A DNA stretch of 64,000 nt from Solibacillus ferritrahens (GTDB taxonomy: Bacteria; Bacillota; Bacilli; Bacillales_A; Planococcaceae): positions 1 to 64,000 of the forward strand of contig NZ_JAXCLE010000003.1 of assembly GCF_037027585.1 (NCBI RefSeq), read 5' to 3'. The notes under the pieces are model-generated. The model ran no database searches and had not been told where the DNA came from. It was given only the letters and a program-made list of their open reading frames with translations. The position numbers and the translations under genes were made by a program. Below, piece by piece: positions 43,984-52,703 of the stretch (positions are counted from its first letter, which is position 1; each line of letters opens with the position of its first letter).

Positions 43984-45029
43984 GCATCCAATTGACGAAA
44001 TTACAATTATTTTTATTAATGTTCGTAATGCAAACGGGGTTTGTATATACTTCCTTTCAAAATATAATAATCGAACACGGAAACCGTGATGCAACAATAC
44101 AATTTATCATTATTTCGGTTATCTTTTTTTTGCAATTATTATTTTTTGAAAGAACACATAAATACTTCGTGCTAAATAGTTTTACAAAAACGCTGTATCT
44201 AATTTACTGGTCGTTATATGTTACTGTGTTCGTTATTTATATCACATATGTACTAACTTCATGGATATTTCCAAATACACCTACTATAGTACTTATTGCA
44301 ATTTTTTTATCTGTTTGTTTTTATGCAAGTATTAGTAGACCAGAGACCGCAGTTAATATTGGTGTCGTGTTAATACCAATGCTCTTTTTGTTTTTAGTAT
44401 TTATGTTTTTGACTATTCCAAATTTACATGCTACGAATTTATTGCCATTTTTTTATGACCGACAAGATACTTGGTGGATGGGGTTTATTTATGCGACATA
44501 TGCATTTGGTGGTGCAGAAGTATTTGTAGTCCTTCGTAAATATTTAGTGAGTAATGATAAAATACCAAAAAAATCTCTTTTTCTTTATTTTTCGTTGCTA
44601 ACTAGCTTTTATCTGTTATCTATTTCATTTTCATTGATGTACTTTTCATTAGAAGAGATAAAACTGATTCCTGAACCTATTTTATATATTCTGCATTCAG
44701 TAGAAGTAACATTTGCAAAGAGATTAGATATATTTTTTGTATATATATGGCTTTCTTGGTCGTTAGTTGCCATTGTCAATTACGCCCTCGTTATGCGATT
44801 AGTCTATTTTGAAAAAAAGCGCCGTTTACCCAGACTGCAGCAACTCATTTTTTTTGCAATCATCGGTATAACAGCTAACTTTCTTATAAAATTTTCAGTA
44901 TTGGATTTTTTGAAAAATTATTTAGTTTATCTGAATATTATTTTTACATTTATTTTACCGGTACTTATTATTTTTGTTAATAAAATAAGGGGGCGAACTG
45001 TATCCGAATTAGAGAAATCATCCTCATAA
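43980..45029 (+). CDS. spore germinant receptor subunit B (GerAB family)
   Basis: A 349-residue, ten-helix protein of the APC-superfamily germinant-binding subunit (QLTKLQLFLLMFVMQTGFVY; WWMGFIYATYAFGGAEVFVV). It overlaps the A-subunit gene by 4 bp (ATGA), showing translational coupling. The B subunit binds the small germinant (amino acid or sugar), but the ligand cannot be read out. Its 3' end overlaps the proposed start of the C-subunit gene by 28 bp. Confidence 0.9.
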   Translation: MSIQLTKLQLFLLMFVMQTGFVYTSFQNIIIEHGNRDATIQFIIISVIFFLQLLFFERTHKYFVLNSFTKTLYLIYWSLYVTVFVIYITYVLTSWIFPNTPTIVLIAIFLSVCFYASISRPETAVNIGVVLIPMLFLFLVFMFLTIPNLHATNLLPFFYDRQDTWWMGFIYATYAFGGAEVFVVLRKYLVSNDKIPKKSLFLYFSLLTSFYLLSISFSLMYFSLEEIKLIPEPILYILHSVEVTFAKRLDIFFVYIWLSWSLVAIVNYALVMRLVYFEKKRRLPRLQQLIFFAIIGITANFLIKFSVLDFLKNYLVYLNIIFTFILPVLIIFVNKIRGRTVSELEKSSS

Positions 45030-46072
45030 TTTCGCCAATAGCACTATTATTACTAACGGGATGTTGGGATGAGAGGCTATATAAAAATTCATCTGTTGTA
45101 TCACTAACTGGGTTTGAAGGCACTATTGGTGACTTAACTGCATTTTATGCGTATCCAGAAGCAACTACAGAGGAAATGCAAACGATTATTATTACAGGTA
45201 TTGGGATTTCACCACGGGATGTTCGGCAGGATGCAGAGCTAAAAGTAGAACAAACATTAGACTTATCAGTTTTATCAACTGTACTTATTTCGGAAGACTC
45301 TGCAAAAGATGATATATATGAATATTTGGATGGTTATTTCCGCGATCCTAATAGTCCGATAACTTCAAAATTAGCTATAATTCAAGGCGATTTAAAACCA
45401 TTTTTTGAACTGAGTGAACAAAAGCAAACAACTGCAGGCGAGTATTATGAGCGATTTATTACAAGCTTGGAAGAAAATTCGTTAGTAATACCTTATACAT
45501 TGCAAACAGCATGTGCAATACTATTTGAAAATGCGCAGGATTTAGCCTTGCCCTATTTAAAAATGGGGGAGGATGGTCGCCCAGTTTCCGATGGTTTAGC
45601 CCTGTTTTCCGGTCGTGCATTTACCGGAAGCACTTTAAACACAAATGAAGGGGTTATGTTGAATATATTAAATAATTCCCTTGGTTTTGCGACACGTATT
45701 AGTTATTTATATAAGGATAGTCCAGTAACAGTGCGAATTAATAAAACTAAAAGGAATCTCGATATTTCTGAAAATAAAATTGTAATAGATAAAAAACTGG
45801 AATTGATGGTCTCGGAATATCCCCAAGGTCATTTGAGTGATGACATTCAAAGGAAGGACCTCCAACAATTCCTTACTGAAAAAATTGAACAGGATATGAA
45901 TGAAGTGATAAAAAAATTACAAGAAGCAAAGAGTGATGCGTTAGGGCTTGGGCGTGGTGTACGTGCTTTTCATCCTAAATACTTTAAGAAAGACTGGAAT
46001 GAACATTTTTCAACTATGGATATATCCGTCAAATTAAGTGTAGAAATTGTTAAAACAGGTATATTAGAATAA
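45002..46072 (+). CDS. spore germinant receptor subunit C (GerAC lipoprotein), non-AUG start
   Basis: A 356-residue lipoprotein, fixing the receptor to the outer face of the spore membrane. The lipobox lies in LLLLTGCWDERLY, typical for GerAC, and the C-terminal domain is conserved (LGRGV-type ALGLGRGVRAFHPKYFKKDW). No ATG, GTG or TTG exists between the in-frame stop at 44981-44983 and the lipobox. AAGGGGG at 44987-44993 is followed at 8 bp by ATC (45002), so an ATC or ATT (45008) start is implied. The ATG at 45176 would omit the signal peptide and the first domain. Confidence 0.8.
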   Translation: MRIREIILIISPIALLLLTGCWDERLYKNSSVVSLTGFEGTIGDLTAFYAYPEATTEEMQTIIITGIGISPRDVRQDAELKVEQTLDLSVLSTVLISEDSAKDDIYEYLDGYFRDPNSPITSKLAIIQGDLKPFFELSEQKQTTAGEYYERFITSLEENSLVIPYTLQTACAILFENAQDLALPYLKMGEDGRPVSDGLALFSGRAFTGSTLNTNEGVMLNILNNSLGFATRISYLYKDSPVTVRINKTKRNLDISENKIVIDKKLELMVSEYPQGHLSDDIQRKDLQQFLTEKIEQDMNEVIKKLQEAKSDALGLGRGVRAFHPKYFKKDWNEHFSTMDISVKLSVEIVKTGILE

Positions 46073-46093
46073 AGGATTTTGGAGGGGATATTG

Positions 46094-46951
46094 ATGGACA
46101 AAGATATGAGCTATGGTGATGATTATAAATTCATTCCTGCGACTACGAAACAGAGTGGTATAAGTATAGAGGTATTACCTGACTTGTATGTACACACAGT
46201 ACAGATCGTAAATATCGTCTTTTATAGCTGCCCAAATAGCGATGATTTCGTGTTAATTGATGCGGGCATGCCGTACAGTTCAGAAGCCATCATCACAGCT
46301 GCTGAAAAAAGGTTTGGGGAAAATGCAAGACCGAAAGCGATCATTCTGACACATGGCCATTTCGATCATGTAGGTGCAGTCATCGAATTAGTAAGACATT
46401 GGAAAGTACCGGTTTATGCCCATTCTTTAGAATTACCTTATTTAACAGGGGAAATCGATTACCCTGAAGCAGATCCGAGTTCAGATAGTGGGCTAGTAGC
46501 AAAAATGTCGCCAATATTTCCAAATGAGGCGGTTAATCTAACAGGTTATATCGAGGAGCTGCCACTTGATGGAACGGTTCCATATATGGAAGGGTTTCAA
46601 TGGATTCATACACCGGGTCATTCTCCGGGACATGTATCGTTATTTAGGGAAAGTGATGGTGCATTAATCGTAGGTGATGCCTTTGTGACGGTGAAGCAAG
46701 AATCGCTTTATAAAGTATTTACACAGGAAAAGGAAATCAATGGTCCGCCAAAGTATTTTACGACAGACTGGGCTTCGGCATCAGAATCAGTAAAAAAATT
46801 GGAAGCTTTGAAACCATCCCTTGCCATTACAGGTCACGGCTTACCGATGAGCGGTGAAGAATTAACGCAAAACTTAAAAAGGCTTGCAGATGATTTTAAA
46901 GAAATCGCAATCCCGAATAAAGGGAAGTATGTCAATAAAGAAAATGAGTGA
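46094..46951 (+). CDS. MBL-fold metallo-hydrolase
   Basis: A 285-residue metallo-beta-lactamase-fold hydrolase with the metal motif THGHFDHVGA, HTPGHSPGHVS, the bridging GDAF and the final ITGHG. It probably hydrolyses a thioester, lactone or similar bond with two zinc ions; the substrate is unknown. The ATG at 46094 has TTGGAGGGG upstream; the longer frame from 46079 would start inside that ribosome site. It follows the germination operon by 21 bp, but a functional link is uncertain. Confidence 0.87.
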   Translation: MDKDMSYGDDYKFIPATTKQSGISIEVLPDLYVHTVQIVNIVFYSCPNSDDFVLIDAGMPYSSEAIITAAEKRFGENARPKAIILTHGHFDHVGAVIELVRHWKVPVYAHSLELPYLTGEIDYPEADPSSDSGLVAKMSPIFPNEAVNLTGYIEELPLDGTVPYMEGFQWIHTPGHSPGHVSLFRESDGALIVGDAFVTVKQESLYKVFTQEKEINGPPKYFTTDWASASESVKKLEALKPSLAITGHGLPMSGEELTQNLKRLADDFKEIAIPNKGKYVNKENE

Positions 46952-46956
46952 AAAAG

Positions 46957-46990
46957 GCGTGTCCGATATTTTTTGGACACGCAGTTTTAT
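46957..46990. terminator. terminator between the MBL gene and the manganese catalase gene
   Basis: A perfect 8-bp stem GCGTGTCC/GGACACGC with a 10-base loop and a following AGTTTTATT. Confidence 0.82.
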
Positions 46991-46996
46991 TGGAAA

Positions 46997-47854
46997 TTAA
47001 TTATTCAAATCATATAACCCAGGGCTATGTTCATTTGGCATATCGGGCATTAGCGGTACTGGGAATCCTGCTGGCGGCGGTGTTACCTGATATGTTCCAC
47101 CATTTCGGCTCGGAGATGTCCCTTGGAGAATTTCGCCGATTCGCGTCGGGTCCAGTCTAAAGTTGAATTGGGTATTATGATAGCCCATATCAACAAATTT
47201 TCGGCATTCCGGATACTTATTTATATCATAATTTGGAATCGGGAAGAGTTTTCCCCAATCCACACCTAATGTTTCGAGTGCTTTCGCAAAGGCATTTTGA
47301 TGTGCATTATCACGCACGATTAAAAATGCTAGGGTCTCACGGAACGTCTGGTTTGAACTCATTTCGTAGATTCGCGTTTTCTGCAGCACACCTGTTGATT
47401 CCAATACAAGGTTATTCAGTAAATCTGCTGCGAGGTTACCGTGCGAGTATACCCATGAGCCGTTCCATGGATTACCGGCAGCATCTACTGGCAATGATGC
47501 CTGTGCACCGATAATGTAGTGATGGGGATTGGCATGTCGAACTGCATCATCTAATGGCGATTGATCCATACCATTATTACCTGGTGCACTCGACTCTCCT
47601 GAACCATTCAATAATTGATTAATTGTATTTTGAACAAGTTCCACATGGGCGATTTCCTCTAAAAAAATACCGCGAAGTAAATCCCGGAACTGTGTTTCTT
47701 TTCCTCTGAAATTGGAGCTTTGGAAGAAAAATTGCATCATTGTACGCATTTCGCCGTAATGTCCGCCTAAAATTTCCTGCAATACGCGGGCAGCTTCCGG
47801 GTCTGGTTTATCGGGCTTAATAATATTGATTAACTCTTCTTTGTAGTAATACAT
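46997..47854 (-). CDS. manganese catalase family protein
   Basis: A 285-residue non-heme catalase-like protein of the ferritin-like manganese catalase family. The dimetal ligands lie in GEMRTMMQFFFQ, LEEIAHVELVQ, LESTGVLQK and RDNAHQNAF. Related Bacillus proteins are YdbD and the spore-coat protein CotJC. The length matches enzymatic forms, and the C-terminal Pro-rich tail (PPPAGFPVPLMPDMP) is a family extension. Given the adjoining germination genes, a spore role is plausible but unproven. Ribosome site GAGGGGAA. Confidence 0.88.
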   Translation of the reverse strand: MYYYKEELINIIKPDKPDPEAARVLQEILGGHYGEMRTMMQFFFQSSNFRGKETQFRDLLRGIFLEEIAHVELVQNTINQLLNGSGESSAPGNNGMDQSPLDDAVRHANPHHYIIGAQASLPVDAAGNPWNGSWVYSHGNLAADLLNNLVLESTGVLQKTRIYEMSSNQTFRETLAFLIVRDNAHQNAFAKALETLGVDWGKLFPIPNYDINKYPECRKFVDMGYHNTQFNFRLDPTRIGEILQGTSPSRNGGTYQVTPPPAGFPVPLMPDMPNEHSPGLYDLNN

Positions 47855-48000
47855 AATTCCCCTCGATTCATAAATATTTTCTTACTTTGCTATAAATATT
47901 ATGGTCAAATAAAATGAAGGCATGCATTGACAAATATAATGATCAATAGAATTAAAAAAACAATATTTTCAATTTATAGGGAAATTGAAAATATTGTTGC

Positions 48001-48249
48001 TTAGTAAAGAAATAAAATTTGCAGCATGGCCAGAAATATTCCGCACGCTAATGGGAATAGCTTTAAAAATAGGTACCCATTTTTACCTTCTGACAGATCT
48101 GCTAAAGGGTCCTTGGCCGGGGAACCTAAATAACGGATAAAACGATTGAAAGGTGATTGTTTAACAGAAAGCTTTTTTGTTGGTACATCTACTTTGTAAG
48201 TGTCCAACAAGTTTGTGAGTTCTTCTTCGTTTTTAAAATCCTCTTTCAT
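48001..48249 (-). CDS. small single-helix membrane protein, putative anti-sigma partner
   Basis: An 82-residue protein with a charged cytoplasmic N-terminal region (EDFKNEEELTNLLDTYKVDV) and one C-terminal membrane helix (LFPLACGIFLAMLQILFLY). It overlaps the sigma gene by 17 bp with GGAGGCG as ribosome site. The position directly after an ECF sigma gene and its shape match short anti-sigma factors such as YxlC of the B. subtilis sigY operon. No sequence signature of an anti-sigma domain is visible. Confidence 0.6.
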   Translation of the reverse strand: MKEDFKNEEELTNLLDTYKVDVPTKKLSVKQSPFNRFIRYLGSPAKDPLADLSEGKNGYLFLKLFPLACGIFLAMLQILFLY

Positions 48250-48772
48250 GTTGGAACGCCTCCTTTAATTCGATTTTCAAAACTTGAATGGCTTTGTGTA
48301 AACGGGATTTTACTGTACCTGTTGGAATACTTAAAATAAGTGCAATTTCTTCTAATGGTAAATCTTCATAATAGGCAAGTAAAATCACCGCACGTTGTTT
48401 GTCCGGGAGTTTTGCAATTGCCTGCTGAATCATAAGTTTATCATCCGTTTGCAGTGCTTTTTTAGGAATAGGAACTAAAAAAGGTAACAGCGTTTGCCAA
48501 CGTTTTCTTCTATTTAACTTATTAATTAAATGACGATAGGCGATTTGAAATAAATATGACTTCACTGTACCAATGGATGCATTGTAATGCTGATGCTTCT
48601 TTTGCAAAATCTCAAATGCATCATGAACCGTATCGATACTAATTTGTTCTTCTTTCGTATAGCGGAATAAAAAGCAGTATAGAGGTTCATGGAGTCGTTC
48701 GTATAGTACACCTAATGCCTCTATATTACCCGTTTGAACCTGCTTCATCAGTTCTTCATTCGTCAATGTCAT
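48233..48772 (-). CDS. ECF sigma factor, SigY-like by context
   Basis: A 179-residue sigma-70 family ECF factor. Region 2: LYERLHEPLYCFLFRYTKEE and GTVKSYLFQIAYRHLINKLNR; region 4: LPDKQRAVILLAYYEDLPLEEIALIL followed by IPTGTVKSRLHKAI. A GTG at 48781 is also in frame; ATG 48772 has GGTGA 5 bp upstream. It overlaps the genes on both sides by 17 bp. The operon (ABC ATPase, ABC permease, membrane protein, sigma, small TM protein) has the contents of the B. subtilis sigY-yxlCDEFG operon in a different order, hence the tentative assignment. Confidence 0.78.
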   Translation of the reverse strand: MTLTNEELMKQVQTGNIEALGVLYERLHEPLYCFLFRYTKEEQISIDTVHDAFEILQKKHQHYNASIGTVKSYLFQIAYRHLINKLNRRKRWQTLLPFLVPIPKKALQTDDKLMIQQAIAKLPDKQRAVILLAYYEDLPLEEIALILSIPTGTVKSRLHKAIQVLKIELKEAFQHERGF

Positions 48773-49139
48773 GGACTTCACCGATTTGAGCTTTAATACT
48801 TTTTAATGTAGAAGAAATTCTTGTTACTAAATAGGAAATCGTTACAATGACCCACGCTTGCGCCTGATTTGTAAAAAATTGAACGTATGGGTTTTCAACG
48901 GTTTCACCACCGAAAGTAAGCAGCATATTTAATGCTTGAACACAAAAGATGGTGTAAATGGCGAGTATAAGTGTCAGCGTATCAAATACATTCCAGCGTA
49001 AATAAATTTTCGTTTTTTTGTAGTTGATTTTGCCGTTTTCTTTAATGACATATTTTTTGTGGTAAGGAATCATGATACCAAGAATAATAACGATCCAGAT
49101 GGCAGCCACGATAAGAGAAATAATAAATCCGATACCCAT
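48756..49139 (-). CDS. membrane protein of the ABC/ECF operon
   Basis: A 127-residue protein with an N-terminal helix (GFIISLIVAAIWIVIILGIMIPYHKKY), a second hydrophobic region (FDTLTLILAIYTIFCVQALNML) and a third (WVIVTISYLVTRISS). It is followed by a short charged tail (QIGEVHDIDE). It may act with the transporter or restrain the sigma factor, like YxlD/YxlE of the sigY operon. The start ATG at 49139 is 5 bp after the permease stop, with AGGA; the longer frame to 49196 lies inside the permease gene. Confidence 0.62.
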   Translation of the reverse strand: MGIGFIISLIVAAIWIVIILGIMIPYHKKYVIKENGKINYKKTKIYLRWNVFDTLTLILAIYTIFCVQALNMLLTFGGETVENPYVQFFTNQAQAWVIVTISYLVTRISSTLKSIKAQIGEVHDIDE

Positions 49140-49144
49140 TTTGC

Positions 49145-49903
49145 TCAGTCCTGCCTTATATAAATTTGTTTTGCAAATATACTTAATACCATACAAAGAA
49201 TTGTTAGTATAATACTATATTGATAAAGGGGTAACCATGTCTGGTCATTTAAATTTAACTGGAATTGCAATGTATCACTTAAATATAGCATCGGATTCCA
49301 AATTAAGTAAATATAATAATCCTGCGGTTGTTGCTCGTTAAGAGTTAAAAATAAGGATGTCATCGTAATGGAGAACATAAATACAAGCATAATAGGGACA
49401 AGCAAACTTTGTGCAACTTTCCCGTTTTTTACAACACCAGCTACGATAAAGCATAGGGGATAAATTGCGAGTAAAACAAAATTACAGATTAAAATGATGG
49501 AAATAAGAGCAGTTATGGATAGTGAAATAATGAAGGAATAGCCTGTCAATAAAAGTATTAACACTAAATTCATCATTAGAAAAACCCCTAAACCAATCCC
49601 AAGAAAATACCTTGCCGGTGAAATATTTGTTCGTTTAAGTAGATGAATTGTATTATTTGCCTTTAAATCTGCCAAATAAATCGTTGCACTTGAAAATGCA
49701 AAGGCAAACACTAAAAGCATAATTGAGATTGGGAAAAACTGACCTTTAATCATAAAGTCCAACGTTTCCGGACTACTTTTTATACTAATCGTACATATCC
49801 ATGAACAAATAATAAATATAAAAGCAGGAAGCAAATTACCAAGAAATACACCAGTATTGCGAATCGATTCTAATATAAAGCTTTTAGCTACTTGAATGAT
49901 CAT
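49145..49903 (-). CDS. ABC transporter permease of the ECF-linked operon
   Basis: A 252-residue integral membrane protein with six hydrophobic segments of the ABC-2 type, coupled to the ATPase gene by a 4-bp overlap (ATGA). The N-terminal helix IRNTGVFLGNLLPAFIFIICSW and the YIWNPMLYLSDTLQF loop near the C-terminus fit ABC-2 exporters. With the ATPase it forms an exporter of unknown substrate, analogous to YxlG. Confidence 0.75.
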   Translation of the reverse strand: MIIQVAKSFILESIRNTGVFLGNLLPAFIFIICSWICTISIKSSPETLDFMIKGQFFPISIMLLVFAFAFSSATIYLADLKANNTIHLLKRTNISPARYFLGIGLGVFLMMNLVLILLLTGYSFIISLSITALISIILICNFVLLAIYPLCFIVAGVVKNGKVAQSLLVPIMLVFMFSITMTSLFLTLNEQQPQDYYIYLIWNPMLYLSDTLQFQLNLNDQTWLPLYQYSIILTILCMVLSIFAKQIYIRQD

Positions 49904-50616
49904 TTAATCCGACCTCCTAATAATTGTCCTGTCACTCCAAAATAAACAGCTTCTAAACCTGAAAACGTAGGATTTTTATATTTCTCCACAAGCTCCTCTG
50001 TTGTACCGTGTTCGATAAATTGTCCATTGTGCATTATATAGACAAAATCAAATAACGCCTCCAGCCCTTTAATTTCGTGGCTAATAATAATCAAACATTT
50101 ATTTTGAAGTTGTACTTGATTTTGCAGAAAGCCGAATAATTGCTTTTTCTTTTTCAAATCCAAATCTGCAAAAGGTTCATCTAAAAGAACGATTGGTTTG
50201 TTCATTAAAAATGCTAAGTACAGGGATAGGGCTTTTCGTTGTCCACCCGAAGTATTTTTAATTAATGTTTTTTCGTACTGGGCAATATCTAATATTTCGT
50301 AAAGATCTTTAATGTTTGAAGGCATTATAATCAGTTTTGTAAACAGCTCAATTACTTCCGTAACCTTTAAAAAAGGGTAACTTTCAAAAAACTGATATTG
50401 TAATGCGACTAAATTTGAGACATCTTCATGCTGGTTTCCATGGATAGACCCATGATCGATTTTTTCATCCCCAGCAATGCATTTTAATAATGTTGATTTT
50501 CCAGCACCATTATCACCGAGTAACAAGTAGCAATGGCCATACTGAAATGTTGATGAAATTCCTTTTAAAACAGAGTGGTTCTGATAGGATTTTTGAACTT
50601 TATCTAAAATTAACAA
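49900..50616 (-). CDS. ABC transporter ATP-binding protein of the ECF-linked operon
   Basis: A 238-residue ATPase: Walker A LLGDNGAGKSTLLKC, Q-loop ALQYQFFESYPFL, signature TSGGQRKALSLYLAFL, Walker B PIVLLDEPFADLDL and switch histidine IIISHE. TTG at 50616 is preferred because AAAGGGGG lies 7 bp upstream; the frame is open to 50643. It is the first gene of the operon, whose promoter region contains two TGAACTTTT motifs. Confidence 0.85.
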   Translation of the reverse strand: MLILDKVQKSYQNHSVLKGISSTFQYGHCYLLLGDNGAGKSTLLKCIAGDEKIDHGSIHGNQHEDVSNLVALQYQFFESYPFLKVTEVIELFTKLIIMPSNIKDLYEILDIAQYEKTLIKNTSGGQRKALSLYLAFLMNKPIVLLDEPFADLDLKKKKQLFGFLQNQVQLQNKCLIIISHEIKGLEALFDFVYIMHNGQFIEHGTTEELVEKYKNPTFSGLEAVYFGVTGQLLGGRIK

Positions 50617-50646
50617 GATGATGCCCCCTTTAATTCTTTTCACTAA

Positions 50647-50734
50647 CTATACAAATGGGGGACTGGAAAAGTTCATTTTTTATTTGAAAAATTTACAAGT
50701 TTTTTATAAATAATTTTTTTCTCTAAAAGTTCAT
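50647..50734 (-). promoter_or_regulatory. candidate ECF promoter(s) of the ABC/sigma operon
   Basis: On the minus strand TGAACTTTT occurs twice (complements of 50667-50675 and 50725-50733). The proximal copy precedes GTATAG (complement of 50647-50652) by 14 bp, the spacing of ECF -35 and -10 elements. Self-activation by the operon's sigma factor is inferred. Confidence 0.45.
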
Positions 50735-50751
50735 AAACCCTGTGAATTACC

Positions 50752-51290
50752 TCATCACCATAACATGGGGAAGATATTCTAATAAAATTTCACTTGATTA
50801 ATTGGTGGGCTACGGCAAGACAGCGCTAAAGCTATGTGGTACGTGTCTTTATCACATTTGGTCCCCTAAAATAAGGGGAGACTTTACCGTTATTTGAAGG
50901 ATGTAGCTTATTTTTGAATAAATAAGGGAATGTTTTACCGTTATTTTAAATAAAATCCTGAAATTTCATGTTTTTTAGGTCAATAGCGGAAATTTATTCC
51001 CTTATTTTGACTATTTTTTATATTATTTTAAAAATAACGGAAATTCATTCCTCTATTTATCTCATTACGCAATTCAATCTGCCTCTCCCATCACCAACCA
51101 CGCCATTTTAGGAACAAAAGCGCTTAAGTAAACGCTTCACCACTTTGGCGCTAGGGCACTGAAAAACTAGCGATTCTCAAAAAAACGTTGTAAATAACTT
51201 TGATTTTTCGAAATTAATTCACATGAAAGTCAGATTAAACTAGTCAAAATCTCTTGCTTCAACGCATTTTTCATGTAGTACAGAATGATT
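50752..51290 (+). repeat. MITE-like dispersed element, copy D (right end degenerate)
   Basis: The left end TCATCACCATAACATGGGG (50752-50770) is the best-preserved terminal motif. Then come the CACTTGATTAATTGGTGGGC module shared with E, the AT-rich core (50865-51080) shared with A, B and C, the module CGCTTAAGTAAACGC shared with C, and CTTGCTTCAACGCATTTTTC shared with E. A clear right terminal repeat is not visible; the boundary near 51290 is approximate. The rest of the gap to 51389 holds the ccsB leader. Confidence 0.78.
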
Positions 51291-51389
51291 ACCTATTAAT
51301 TCACTTAAGAGGAACTAAATGGTAAAGGTGGCGTTAATAGTACCGAGGAGGTAACAAATCGTTGGAATAATAAATTATGAGGTGATTAT

Positions 51390-52544
51390 ATGAGATCAGA
51401 TCAATTATTAAATGTAAGTAGTAACGTACTTCTATGGGGATTTGTATTATTATTGGTTGCAATAATACCACTCGGGCTTTCAGTAAAGTCGAACAAAAGG
51501 ATATTTAGTTGGATAGGGCTGTTCCTAACGTATGTAGCATTTATATTAATGCTTTGCTATTTTATTACGAGATGGATTGCTGTAGATCATGCACCTGTAA
51601 GTAATATGTTTGAATTCATGACGTTTTTTGGAATCATGTTAGTTGGAGCATTTATTCTCACTTTTCATATGTACAAACAAGTTGTCGTTGGGTTATTTGT
51701 TATTCCGATTTCAATAATTATTATTGGATACGGTAGTGTGTTTACAAGTGATGTCTCACCATTGGTTCCTTCTTTAAAAAGTAATTGGCTTGCAATACAT
51801 GTAATTACCGTTGCTTTATCGAGTGCCATTTTGTCAATCTCCTTTGCTACCGGTATTATTTATCTTTTAAAAGTGCTTGATGTATCCAAGAGAACAGTAA
51901 GTTCCCGTGCACTTGAATTTGTTATGTATTGTTTAGTTGTGGTCGTAGGGTTTATTAGTGCTTCCACAGTATTCGGTTTTATAATGGAGCCAGTAAGTGT
52001 AGCTTATATCGACGTTCAGGAACAGGAAAGTAAAGCAATTTATGAAATGTACCCAATCATTACAAATGAAAATAATCAAGGTGAAGGGATTATTACAATC
52101 TCAAATAAAATTGATGCTTTAAAGCTAAATTCAATTGCATGGGCTTTTTTAATTGGAACATTCATTTACATAATAATTCGTTTAATCACGAGAAAAAGTA
52201 TCAGCATGTTATTAAAACCATTAACGACGCGTGTCAATGCAAATTTAATGGATGAAATCTCCTATCGAGTAGTTATAATTGGTTTCCCGCTATTTGCGTT
52301 AGGAGGACTACTCTTCGCGATGATATGGGCGCAAATCGCTTGGGGCAGATTTTGGGGATGGGATCCGAAAGAAGTGTGGGCACTTATTACATTCTTATTT
52401 TATACAGCAATGCTTCACTTGCGCTTATCAAAATCATGGGAAGGCGAAAAAACAGCATGGATGGCCATTATTGGATTTGGAATCATCGTCTTTAATCAGG
52501 TATTTGTTAACTTAGTCATTGCTGGGTTACATTCCTATGCTTAA
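51390..52544 (+). CDS. c-type cytochrome biogenesis protein CcsB/ResC (CcsA-type heme handling)
   Basis: A 384-residue, eight-helix membrane protein of the heme-handling family. The WGRFWGWDPKEVWALITF tryptophan motif, which presents heme for attachment, lies near residue 310; flanking histidines are in VDHAPVSNMFEF and NWLAIHVITVAL. In system II it works with ResB/CcsB, which is normally encoded next to it. Here no partner adjoins, only a repeat element upstream and a response-regulator gene downstream. It could be a second, orphan copy. Ribosome site GAGGTGA. Confidence 0.87.
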   Translation: MRSDQLLNVSSNVLLWGFVLLLVAIIPLGLSVKSNKRIFSWIGLFLTYVAFILMLCYFITRWIAVDHAPVSNMFEFMTFFGIMLVGAFILTFHMYKQVVVGLFVIPISIIIIGYGSVFTSDVSPLVPSLKSNWLAIHVITVALSSAILSISFATGIIYLLKVLDVSKRTVSSRALEFVMYCLVVVVGFISASTVFGFIMEPVSVAYIDVQEQESKAIYEMYPIITNENNQGEGIITISNKIDALKLNSIAWAFLIGTFIYIIIRLITRKSISMLLKPLTTRVNANLMDEISYRVVIIGFPLFALGGLLFAMIWAQIAWGRFWGWDPKEVWALITFLFYTAMLHLRLSKSWEGEKTAWMAIIGFGIIVFNQVFVNLVIAGLHSYA

Positions 52545-52703
52545 AAACATTTTAAAACTTTGAGCTAGATTAATCTGTTCGTTATGCAAATTTGATTTAT
52601 TATTTAAGTACTGCATATTTTGTGAAGGAATATATGAGTGAGTGAGACAAGGGGGGAAGAAAATTAAATGTGGGTAGTTCCAAAATAAAGGAGTGATTCT
52701 ACA

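Noticed and set aside
51318..51360. T-box leader before ccsB
   Set aside because: GGTGGCGTTAATAGTACC resembles the T-box tail, but the AGGGTGG core and stem I are absent, and ccsB is not a typical T-box target.
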